Assembly: GCF_900109265.1 (NCBI RefSeq) | Contig: NZ_FNZM01000013.1 | Coordinates: 62,001 to 126,000, forward strand | From: Paraburkholderia tropica | GTDB taxonomy: Bacteria > Pseudomonadota > Gammaproteobacteria > Burkholderiales > Burkholderiaceae | Direction: 5' to 3' | Length of the DNA stretch: 64,000 bases | Part shown: positions 43,389 to 50,580 of the stretch, piece after piece | How the letters are laid out: each line of letters begins with the position of its first letter | Position numbering within the stretch: the stretch's first letter is position 1 | Position numbers and translations under genes: made by a program | Notes under the pieces: generated by a model | Seen by the model: the letters and a program-made list of their open reading frames with translations, nothing else | What the model was told of the DNA's origin: nothing | Databases searched by the model: none

Positions 43389-44195
43389 ATGAGCAACATT
43401 CCCGCATTCGGTCTCGGCACGTTCCGCCTGCAAGGCCAAGTCGTCATCGACTCGGTGCGCAACGGTCTCGAACTCGGCTATCGCGCCATCGACACCGCGC
43501 AGATCTACGGCAACGAAGCCGAAGTCGGCGAAGCCATCGCGGCCTCGGGCGTCGCGCGCGACGACCTCTTTCTGACCACCAAGATCTGGGTCGACCACTA
43601 TTCACGCGAGAAGCTGATCCCAAGCCTCAAGGACAGCCTCCACAAACTGCGCACCGACGCCGTGGATCTCACGCTGATCCACTGGCCCGCGCCGAACAAC
43701 GGCGTCTCGCTCGACGAATTCATGAGCGCCCTCGCCGAAGCAAAGCAGCAAGGTCTGACGAAGCAGATCGGCGTGTCGAATTTCAATATCGAACTGACGA
43801 AGCAGGCCATTGCCGTGGTCGGCAAGGACAACATTGCGACGAATCAGATCGAATTGAGCCCATACCTGCAAAACCGCAAGCTCGTCGACTTCTTGCAGCA
43901 GGCAGGCATTCACGTGACCTCGTACATGACGCTCGCGTATGGCAAGGTGCTCGGCGACCCGGTGATCCGCGCCATCGCCGAACGCCGTCACGCGACGCCC
44001 GCCCAGGTCGCGCTCGCCTGGGCGCTGCGGCTCGGCTACTCGGTGATTCCTTCGTCGACGAAACGCGAAAATCTCGCGAGCAACCTGCTGGCGCAGACGC
44101 TCGAACTCAGCGACGACGACATGGCGCAGATCGCGGCGCTCGAACGCAATGGCCGCGAAGTGAGCCCCGAAGGTCTCGCCGCACAGTGGGACTGA
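43389..44195 (+). CDS. dkgB: 2,5-diketo-D-gluconate reductase B type aldo/keto reductase
   Basis: A 268-residue AKR5-type enzyme that closely follows DkgB: IPAFGLGTFRLQGQVVIDSV, the catalytic Asp/Tyr in AIDTAQIYGNEAEVG, Lys in TTKIWVD, His in LIHWPAP, NQIELSPYLQNRK, and SVIPSSTKRENLASNLL for NADPH binding. It reduces 2,5-diketo-gluconate and other aldehydes such as methylglyoxal. CACGGAG precedes the ATG. It is followed by a long hairpin. Confidence 0.9.
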   Translation: MSNIPAFGLGTFRLQGQVVIDSVRNGLELGYRAIDTAQIYGNEAEVGEAIAASGVARDDLFLTTKIWVDHYSREKLIPSLKDSLHKLRTDAVDLTLIHWPAPNNGVSLDEFMSALAEAKQQGLTKQIGVSNFNIELTKQAIAVVGKDNIATNQIELSPYLQNRKLVDFLQQAGIHVTSYMTLAYGKVLGDPVIRAIAERRHATPAQVALAWALRLGYSVIPSSTKRENLASNLLAQTLELSDDDMAQIAALERNGREVSPEGLAAQWD

Positions 44196-44219
44196 GGCGC
44201 TGAATCGACCGCTTTTCGA

Positions 44220-44247
44220 AGCTTCGCGGCGTGCGCGCCGCGAAGCT
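44220..44247 (+). other. Perfect 12-bp intergenic hairpin
   Basis: AGCTTCGCGGCG (44220-44231) pairs perfectly with CGCCGCGAAGCT (44236-44247) around TGCG. Only ACACGTATTTTC follows, so the T-run is weak. It could end dkgB transcripts or protect their 3' end while the SRPBCC gene is read through. Confidence 0.5.
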
Positions 44248-44272
44248 CGCAACACGTATTTTCAAAGGAAAA

Positions 44273-44692
44273 ATGATGGCAAGCGTGAGCGTATCCGTCG
44301 ATATCGACGCGCCCGTGGAATCGGTCTGGGCCTTGCTGGGCAACTTCGACGGCCTGCCCGGCTGGCTTGAATTCGTGCGCTCGTCGCGGCTTTCGGACGA
44401 CGGGCGTCTGCGCCACCTCGAAGCGATCGACGGCGCGATCATCGTCGAAGCGCTACTCGAGCACAGCGACACGGAGCGCTTCTATCGCTATGCGATTGTC
44501 GAAGGCCCCGATCCGGTGACGGGCTATGAGGCCGAGGTGTCGGCGCGGCGTATCGACGCAAACCGTACGACCGTGACGTGGGCCAGCCGCTTCGAGCCGA
44601 TCGATGCGCACCACGCGGATTCACTTGTTGGGCATTACTCAGTGCTCTACCGCGCGGGGTTGAACCGGCTGAAGTCGCTGAGCGAAAAATAA
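44273..44692 (+). CDS. SRPBCC-fold (polyketide cyclase-like) protein
   Basis: A 139-residue START/Bet v1-like protein: VDIDAPVESVWALLGNFDGL at the front, a LRHLEAIDGAIIVEALLE strand region, and a final helix HYSVLYRAGLNRLKSL. These proteins bind hydrophobic ligands in a central cavity. Two consecutive ATGs follow AAAGGA; either may be used. A promoter was not identified, so it may share the dkgB transcript. Confidence 0.85.
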   Translation: MMASVSVSVDIDAPVESVWALLGNFDGLPGWLEFVRSSRLSDDGRLRHLEAIDGAIIVEALLEHSDTERFYRYAIVEGPDPVTGYEAEVSARRIDANRTTVTWASRFEPIDAHHADSLVGHYSVLYRAGLNRLKSLSEK

Positions 44693-44707
44693 CGCTGCAA
44701 TAATCCC

Positions 44708-44739
44708 GCGCTGCGACTTTAGCCACAAAATCGCAGCGC
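44708..44739. terminator. Hairpin after the SRPBCC gene
   Basis: GCGCTGCGA (44708-44716) pairs with TCGCAGCGC (44731-44739) around a 14-base loop. There is no T-run, so a Rho-independent role is doubtful. Confidence 0.35.
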
Positions 44740-44819
44740 AGCATCGCCGCCCGCCTGCGGACCCGCTATTTCCCTTAAAATGGTGGTTTATCCACCCCAC
44801 CCCGCAAGGCGACGCGCTG

Positions 44820-45038
44820 ATGGAACAAGAGCGATACAAGGGCTATGTCCTGTGGGGACATGCCATCGCGCAGCAGGAAGAACTGCTCGCACCCGAGCGC
44901 TATGCGGGAAGCGGCACCATCACGCTCGACCTCAAGCTGGTCGAAGCGTCCGGCATACTCGGCACCTTCGACACCGAGCAGGAAGCGCAGGACGCCGGGC
45001 TCTCCTGGGCGCGCGCGTGGGTGGATTCGCACGGATAA
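44820..45038 (+). CDS. Small soluble protein of unknown function
   Basis: A 72-residue protein (MEQERYKGYVLWGHAIAQQ). It has a basic front, a central strand-like TITLDLKLVEASGIL, and an acidic helix TEQEAQDAGLSWARAW. It has no signal or membrane segment and I do not recognise it. It has good codon bias and an AAGG before the ATG. The stop codon lies in the first copy of a 12-bp tandem repeat. Confidence 0.7.
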   Translation: MEQERYKGYVLWGHAIAQQEELLAPERYAGSGTITLDLKLVEASGILGTFDTEQEAQDAGLSWARAWVDSHG

Positions 45039-45063
45039 GCGCACGGATAAGCGCACGGATAAG
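45028..45063 (+). repeat. Three tandem copies of a 12-bp unit
   Basis: CGCACGGATAAG occurs three times back to back (45028, 45040, 45052). Each unit keeps the frame of the small gene, so TAA stop codons occur three times in a row, after HG, AHG and AHG. The array probably arose by slippage and could vary between strains. Confidence 0.85.
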
Positions 45064-45078
45064 ACCAGGCATCAAAAC

Positions 45079-45107
45079 AAGCGGCGCGCTCAGGCCGCCG
45101 CTTTTCC
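45079..45107. terminator. Shared hairpin between convergent genes
   Basis: AAGCGGCG (45079-45086) pairs with CGCCGCTT (45096-45103); two more T follow on the plus strand, and TTGTTTTG follows on the minus strand. The antiporter stop codon is in the loop. It is a plausible terminator for the antiporter and perhaps for the small gene. Confidence 0.5.
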
Positions 45108-46433
45108 ACGCGCCCGCTCGCGTGCACGCCGTGCATCCTCATGCCGATAGTAGCGGCCCAGCACATAGCCCGCCGTCGATCCATGCAGCAACACGGAGAT
45201 GACGATGGCGTCGAGCGCCGCGGGCAGCACGGGGCGCAGCACATCGCCCGCTTCGGCCAGTCCCCAGACCGCGTAATAGAACGCGCCCACGCCGCGAATC
45301 CCCATCCAGGCCATCAGGCAGCGCTGCCGCGAGTCGGCACGCGCGCCGATCATCGACACCAGCACGGCAAGCGGACGCACCACGAACACCAGCACGAGCG
45401 CGAACGAGACCGCGCGCCAATCGAGCATCTCGCGCCAGTGCGCCGACACCACACAGCCAATAATCAGCAGTACGGATAATTCGGCGAAGCGCTCGATTTC
45501 GAGCGTGAAACCCGTCATGCTCTCCGCGAGCAACACGTGCGCACGCTGCGGATCTTTCGCGGCCTCCACGCGCTCGCCAAGCTGAATGGTCTCCAGCGTC
45601 TCGGCGGGCCGTCGCTCGCCGGTCGCGCGCAATTCCTCGTGGCGCAGCGCCACGCCCGCCGCGAACACCGCCACGAACGCATACGCGTGCAGCAGCAACG
45701 CGGTGCCATACGCGACCGACATGAGCCCGATGGCGATGAAGCCATCGAGACCCACCGCTTCGCCATAACGCGTACGCAGATGAAAAACGAGGCGCACGCA
45801 CAGCGTGGCCAGCACCGCGCCGACCAGCAGCGCCCCCGCAACGCCCCAGACGAGCGAGAGCGCGAAGGTCGCCGCGTTCGCCATGCCCGTGACGTGCACG
45901 CCGCACAACGCGAGGCCGAGCAAGGCGAACGGCAAGGCCGCGCCGTCGTTGAGTCCGCCTTCGCCGGACAGCGCGAAGCGCACGGGTTCCGCGTCGCCCG
46001 CTTCCTGCACGCGCAATTCGTTGGCAAGCACCGGATCGGTCGGCGCCAAAGCGGCGGCGAGAAATAGCGCAACGCCAGGCGCGGCGCCCATCGCAAGGCC
46101 GAAGCCGAACATCAACGCGACGCTGATCGCCATCGCGACCACGCCGAGCCGCAGCGGCAAGATCCAGAGCGGATCGAGCAGACGCACGCGCAAATGCATG
46201 CCCACCGAAAACAGCGAGATCACGAGCCCGGCTTCGGCCAGCACCGCAAGCGTGGACGCGTTGTCGGCAAGATCGGCGTGAACGAGACCCAGCACGCCTG
46301 GTCCGACCACGACGCCCACCGCGAGATAAATCATCGCACCCGTGAGCGGCAGGCGCGCGATCGGCCCGCGCGCGAGCGCCACGAACATCAGCAGCACGCC
46401 GACCAGTAAAAACCACAATGCTTCGTCCGACAT
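45090..46433 (-). CDS. CPA1-type Na+/H+ antiporter (NhaP-like)
   Basis: A 447-residue inner-membrane antiporter with about twelve or thirteen helices. CPA1 hallmarks are visible: LAPTDPVLANELR (TDP helix) and SGEGGLNDGAALPFALLG (the GLND motif of the ion site). It exchanges sodium or potassium for protons and helps in pH or salt tolerance. The C-terminus is short and basic, so no large cytoplasmic regulatory domain is present. It is followed by a shared hairpin. Confidence 0.9.
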   Translation of the reverse strand: MSDEALWFLLVGVLLMFVALARGPIARLPLTGAMIYLAVGVVVGPGVLGLVHADLADNASTLAVLAEAGLVISLFSVGMHLRVRLLDPLWILPLRLGVVAMAISVALMFGFGLAMGAAPGVALFLAAALAPTDPVLANELRVQEAGDAEPVRFALSGEGGLNDGAALPFALLGLALCGVHVTGMANAATFALSLVWGVAGALLVGAVLATLCVRLVFHLRTRYGEAVGLDGFIAIGLMSVAYGTALLLHAYAFVAVFAAGVALRHEELRATGERRPAETLETIQLGERVEAAKDPQRAHVLLAESMTGFTLEIERFAELSVLLIIGCVVSAHWREMLDWRAVSFALVLVFVVRPLAVLVSMIGARADSRQRCLMAWMGIRGVGAFYYAVWGLAEAGDVLRPVLPAALDAIVISVLLHGSTAGYVLGRYYRHEDARRARERARGKAAA

Positions 46434-46494
46434 CGCTCGTGCGTTTTCCTTTTCCTTGTGTCGATGAGAACTGCCTGCGCGTCATCCGTCGAGG

Positions 46495-46809
46495 CTAAAT
46501 GTCTTCCGGACCTTCGATGCGATCGGGCAACACATCATCGTCGGGACGCAGGGTTTCGTCGCCGTCGGCGGACGCGCGTTCGCCCGTGCCGCTTCGGTCG
46601 GTGTCGCTGCGTTCTTCATCCGCGCCTAATTCGAGCGCGTGATTGTCGAGCTCCGTATCGCGGTCGAATTCGTGGCGCTTCGCGCCGAGCGTATCGCTGC
46701 CGCTATCCGAGGAGTCGCCGGGTCCGAGCGATTCGATATCGTGTCCGGGCGCGACGGGCGGCGTCTCTTCGCCTGCGTTGTCGTTGTCGGGGTCGAGTGT
46801 GCTGGTCAT
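46495..46809 (-). CDS. Very acidic small protein (unknown function)
   Basis: A 104-residue protein rich in Asp, Glu, Ser and Gly with no hydrophobic core, so it is probably disordered. The segment LGPGDSSDSGSDTLGAKRHE and TDRSGTGERASADGD recall a small family of stress or phage-structure-like acidic proteins in Burkholderia and Pseudomonas (from memory, not checked). GGAGG precedes the ATG. It lies 61 bp upstream of the antiporter gene in the same direction. Confidence 0.7.
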   Translation of the reverse strand: MTSTLDPDNDNAGEETPPVAPGHDIESLGPGDSSDSGSDTLGAKRHEFDRDTELDNHALELGADEERSDTDRSGTGERASADGDETLRPDDDVLPDRIEGPEDI

Positions 46810-47177
46810 GATGTCCTCCGTCACGGTTGTCGTGCATGGCACACACTCACCTGTGCAAACGCCGAACCCGGCTCGAACCATAATGAGCGCCGCTATGTTT
46901 GCCGGTATGTTTTTACCGACAAAGTCGAAATTACCTTCATCGATAAAAACTGACATATGCCGCGCGAACGCCTACGATTCGTAGAGCTGAAAGACACGCA
47001 GTGCGCGATTTTTTTTCTCGCGCATAATGAAGTACACCGAGGACGTAACAGCGTTTCGCGTGGCAAGTCATGCAAGGACCGGCAGGACTGCACCTTGCTG
47101 CGCCAGACAGGCCCGGCCAATCCGCAGAGGATTGGCGCCGGGCATTTTCACTACGCCAAACTTCACGGAGGATCGAG
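46810..47177. other. Intergenic region with leader hairpin
   Basis: A 368-bp divergent gap. An inverted repeat TGCGCGA/TCGCGCA (47002-47008 and 47018-47024) frames a run of nine T and is followed by CATAAT. A second hairpin (47111-47143) has arms GCCCGG + CCAATCC and GGATTGG + CG + CCGGGC (the CG is bulged) and is followed by ATTTTC, 35 bases before the DUF1488 gene. It may be an attenuator or a small RNA end. No protein gene is called. Confidence 0.5.
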
Positions 47178-47438
47178 ATGAGAATCGAGTTTACGAATCG
47201 ACGTCATAGCGTGGCGGCTGCGCGCATTGCGTTCGAAGCGCACGTCGACGACAGGCCGGTCTGGTGCAGCGTGTCGATGGACGCGCTCAATACACGCTTC
47301 GGCAATGAAGGCACGTCGTCGAGTTCGCTATTGAGTGCGTTCGACGCCAATCGGCCCACCATTGAGCGCGCGGCACGTCATGCGCTCTCGAAGAATGGCG
47401 GTCAGTCGCTCGAGCTCGAACCCGGCGATTTCTCGTGA
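47178..47438 (+). CDS. DUF1488-family small protein, copy 1
   Basis: An 86-residue protein with the DUF1488 pattern: a front RIEFTNRR strand, RIAFEAHVDDRPVWCSVSMD, then LLSAFDANRPTIERAARHAL. CGGAGG lies before the ATG. The function of the family is unknown; members are short, soluble and often found near stress or adaptation genes in Burkholderia. A related gene lies convergently just downstream. Confidence 0.8.
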   Translation: MRIEFTNRRHSVAAARIAFEAHVDDRPVWCSVSMDALNTRFGNEGTSSSSLLSAFDANRPTIERAARHALSKNGGQSLELEPGDFS

Positions 47439-47443
47439 ATCGA

Positions 47444-47473
47444 CGCGCCGCGCGCCGGGATGCGCGCGGCGCG
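47444..47473. terminator. 12-bp hairpin between convergent DUF1488 genes
   Basis: CGCGCCGCGCGC (47444-47455) pairs with GCGCGCGGCGCG (47462-47473) around CGGGAT. It is GC-only with no T-run. It probably stops or stalls transcription from both sides. Confidence 0.5.
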
Positions 47474-47510
47474 CTCGCTCCCTTCCCCACATTCGCGTGA
47501 TTCGGGTCAT

Positions 47511-47777
47511 TCAATAAAAGTCGCGAGAAAACAGCGGACACCGTCCCGCCGCGAGACGCTGCGGAATGACGCGTTGCGCCACCGCTTCGATGCGGCTGCG
47601 ATGACGGTCGAACGCGGCGATCATGCTGTCGCGACGCGAACGGCTCGCACCGAAATGCTCTTCTATGGCTTCGAGCGACAACTCGCAGATCACCTCGACG
47701 CCATCGACGAATGCCGCGAACGCAATAGTCCGGTTCGTCGTCCAGAATGCGGGTCCGGATGGAAAATTTATTAGCAA
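47511..47777 (-). CDS. DUF1488-family small protein, copy 2
   Basis: An 88-residue homologue of copy 1: RTIAFAAFVDGVEVICELSL, EAIEEHFGASRSRRD, and MIAAFDRHRSRIEAVAQRVI. There is no ATG at the right place; TTG at 47777 is preceded by GGAG seven bases upstream and gives the normal family length. The two copies face each other over 72 bp. Its tail is longer and contains a Cys (AGRCPLFSRDFY). Confidence 0.65.
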   Translation of the reverse strand: MLINFPSGPAFWTTNRTIAFAAFVDGVEVICELSLEAIEEHFGASRSRRDSMIAAFDRHRSRIEAVAQRVIPQRLAAGRCPLFSRDFY

Positions 47778-47854
47778 CGTAGTTCTCCGACGAAAGCGCA
47801 CCGTATGCGCGCTGGGCAAAAGCGCATTTTTCGCGCCCGCGCTGCCCGATCGAA

Positions 47855-48760
47855 TCAGGTGCCAATCATCTCCGGAATGCGCGCCCTCAAGGCGTCGATG
47901 GCCACGCGCGTCTTCGCGCGCAGGTTCCGCACCTGCGGCCACACCGCATAGATTTCCTGCGAACGCACGCGATAGCTGTCGAGGACCGGCACGAGCGCGC
48001 CGCTCGCCAGATGACGCGCGACCAGCCAGCAAGGCAGCCACGCCAACCCATGACCGTCGATGGCGGCGCTCGCGATCGCCTGCACATCGTCCATGCTGAT
48101 CTGCGTGCGGATACGCACGGGCTGCGTCTGCGCGTTCGGGCCGCGCGCGTCCCACGGTGCGATCACGCCCGCGCGCGAATAGGCGATGCCGGTGTGATCC
48201 GCGAGATCGGCGAGACTGGCGGGCGTGCCGTGTTGCGCCAGATACGCGGGCGCCGCGGCGATCACGATGTGCTGCGTGCCCAGATGGCGCGCCGCCAGCG
48301 TGGTGCTGTCGCGCAACTCGCCGATGCGCACGGCAAGATCCACCCCCTCTTCGATCAGATCGGTATAGCGGTCCGTGAAAGACAGATCGATCTGCAATTG
48401 CGGATACTGCCGCGCGAGATCGAGCAGCACCGGCGCGACGCACCAATGCCCGAACGCCTCGGGCACGCTCACGCGCAGCCGCCCGCCCGGCTCCACGCGG
48501 CTGATGTCGAATGAGGCTTCGGCGTCGTCGAGTTCCGCGAGCGCGCGCACGCAGCGCTCGTAATAGCACTGCCCTTCGGTCGTCAGCGTCTGGCTACGCG
48601 TGCTGCGATGAAGCAGGCGCACGCCCAGCCGCGTTTCCAGCCGCGTAATGGCCTTGCCGACCGCCGAGCGCGTGAGATTCAGCCGCTCGGCCGCCAGCGC
48701 GAAGCTGCCCGCCTCCACGACCTGCACGAAGGTCGCAACACCATCCAGTTTGTCGTTCAT
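47855..48760 (-). CDS. LysR-type regulator (likely of the 14-TM transporter)
   Basis: A 301-residue regulator with helix-turn-helix SFALAAERLNLTRSAVGKAI and the usual effector domain. The ATG follows GAGGAACC. It is divergent from the EmrB/QacA-type transporter gene across 122 bp with a palindromic site between them. Confidence 0.92.
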   Translation of the reverse strand: MNDKLDGVATFVQVVEAGSFALAAERLNLTRSAVGKAITRLETRLGVRLLHRSTRSQTLTTEGQCYYERCVRALAELDDAEASFDISRVEPGGRLRVSVPEAFGHWCVAPVLLDLARQYPQLQIDLSFTDRYTDLIEEGVDLAVRIGELRDSTTLAARHLGTQHIVIAAAPAYLAQHGTPASLADLADHTGIAYSRAGVIAPWDARGPNAQTQPVRIRTQISMDDVQAIASAAIDGHGLAWLPCWLVARHLASGALVPVLDSYRVRSQEIYAVWPQVRNLRAKTRVAIDALRARIPEMIGT

Positions 48761-48805
48761 TGGTTCCTCACAGGAATCATGACAGGGACACAAACGCGTC
48801 AATAC

Positions 48806-48820
48806 GGGAATTCCATTCCC
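48806..48820. promoter_or_regulatory. Candidate LysR site
   Basis: GGGAAT-TCC-ATTCCC, a perfect 6-bp inverted repeat, in the divergent gap. TACGGGAATTCCA around the left arm fits T-N11-A. Confidence 0.45.
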
Positions 48821-48882
48821 ATAAACTGAGTGTAGCCGATTCGACGACATGCGAATCTCCCCCGCTCACCTGGAGTCCCCAC

Positions 48883-50457
48883 ATGCAGCTATCCGAACTC
48901 GGGCAAGACCTCGCCCGCGAAACCCATGACCCGCTGCGCCCCACGCAGATGCGCCGGAACGCCCTCGCGCTGATCGCCGTCTGCCTCGCGGCCATGATGT
49001 TTTCGCTCGAAATTTCGAGCGTGCCGATGATTCTGCCGACGCTCGAAGTCGTGCTGCACGGCGACTTCAAGCAGATGCAATGGATCATGAACGCCTACAC
49101 GCTCGCGTGCACGACCGTGCTGATGGCGACCGGCACGCTCGCCGACCGCTTCGGCCGCAAGCGCGTGTTCGTCGTCACCATCGTGCTGTTCGGCGCGGCG
49201 TCCTGGCTGTGCGGACTGGCGTCGAGCACGACGGCGCTGATCGCGAGCCGCTTCGTGCAAGGCGCGAGCGGCGGCGCGATGCTCATCTGCCTCGTGGCCG
49301 TGCTCTCGCATCAGTTTCCGCAAGGCGCGGCGCGCGCACGGGCATTCAGCGCGTGGGGGATCGTGCTCGGCATCGGCCTCGGATTCGGCCCGCTGGTGGG
49401 CGGCGCGATCGTGGCGCTGTCGAGCTGGAAATGGGTGTTCTGGGTGCATGTGGCGATCGCCGTGGCGACGCTCGGCCTCGCGCTCGCCGGCGTGCGCGAA
49501 TCGCGCGACCCGCAGGCGCGCAAGCTCGACATCGCGGGCATGGTCACGCTGTCGGCGGCGGTGTTCGGCTTCGTCTGGACCATCACGCAAGGCGCGGATA
49601 TCGGCTTTTTCAGCGTGCCGGCGCTGAGCGTGCTGGCCGCGAGCGCCGCCAGTTTCGCGGCGTTCGTCGCGATCGAATTGCGCGCCGCGCATCCGATGTT
49701 CGACTTCTCGGTTTTCAGAATCCGCAGCTTTTCGGGCGCGCTGCTCGGCTCGGTCGGCATGAACTTCAGCTTCTGGCCATTCATCATTTATTTGCCGATC
49801 TATTTCCAGAGCGTATTGCACGAAAGCCCGCTCGCTTCCGGACTGTCGCTGCTCGCCTACACGCTGCCGACGCTCGTGTTCCCGCCCATCGGCGAGCGCC
49901 TCGCGCTGCGCTTGCAGCCCGCGCGCGCGATTCCGGCGGGCCTCTTCACGATCGGCTTGGGCTTCCTGCTGATGCGCGCGGGCAGCGCCTTCGGCCACGG
50001 CCACGCGCTGGCCGTGCTGCCCGGCTGCCTCGTGGCGGGCGCGGGGCTAGGCATCACCAACACGCCGGTCACGAACACGACGACCGGTTCGGTCTCGGCG
50101 GACCGCGCGGGCATGGCCTCGGGCATCGACATGAGCGCGCGCATGGTGACGCTCGCCATCAACATCGCGCTGATGGGATCGCTGCTTGTCGCGAGCGTCG
50201 CGCGCCATCTGCAGGACGCGCTCGGCGGCGCGGCGCAGACGGTGTCGTGGCAGGCGCTGGCCGCGCGCGTGGCGGCGGGCAATCTCACGCCGGGCGATGG
50301 TTTGATCGACCCCGCGCATTTTGAACCGCACTTTGAAACGACAGCCCGCGCCGCGCTCGAAGCCGGTTTCAACACGCTGATGCTGTACGGCGGCCTCGCG
50401 GTCTGCACGCTTGCGGTGCTCAGCTATCTGATTTTCTCGCGCAGCCCAACGCGTTGA
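48883..50457 (+). CDS. MFS drug transporter, 14-TM DHA2 (EmrB/QacA) type
   Basis: A 524-residue major facilitator with about fourteen helices. It shows the DHA2 pattern MQWIMNAYTLACTTVLMATG with LADRFGRKRVFV (motif A), and GIVLGIGLGFGPLVGGAIVA (motif C, typical of antiporters). It probably exports toxic or signalling compounds. CTGGAG lies before the ATG. Regulation by the divergent LysR is likely. Confidence 0.92.
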   Translation: MQLSELGQDLARETHDPLRPTQMRRNALALIAVCLAAMMFSLEISSVPMILPTLEVVLHGDFKQMQWIMNAYTLACTTVLMATGTLADRFGRKRVFVVTIVLFGAASWLCGLASSTTALIASRFVQGASGGAMLICLVAVLSHQFPQGAARARAFSAWGIVLGIGLGFGPLVGGAIVALSSWKWVFWVHVAIAVATLGLALAGVRESRDPQARKLDIAGMVTLSAAVFGFVWTITQGADIGFFSVPALSVLAASAASFAAFVAIELRAAHPMFDFSVFRIRSFSGALLGSVGMNFSFWPFIIYLPIYFQSVLHESPLASGLSLLAYTLPTLVFPPIGERLALRLQPARAIPAGLFTIGLGFLLMRAGSAFGHGHALAVLPGCLVAGAGLGITNTPVTNTTTGSVSADRAGMASGIDMSARMVTLAINIALMGSLLVASVARHLQDALGGAAQTVSWQALAARVAAGNLTPGDGLIDPAHFEPHFETTARAALEAGFNTLMLYGGLAVCTLAVLSYLIFSRSPTR

Positions 50458-50580
50458 AGATGGCGTCTTCCTGCAAACGCGCCGCCGATCTATGTCATAT
50501 TGGCGGTCTTGCGCGCGGCGACCGTCAGGCGAGCCGCGCGCCGCCGCACTTCCCGACACGACCCACTACCTCATGGAGCG

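Noticed and set aside
47287..47865. A 192-codon minus-strand frame across both DUF1488 genes
   Set aside because: It conflicts with the DUF1488 frames, which have family patterns and ribosome sites.
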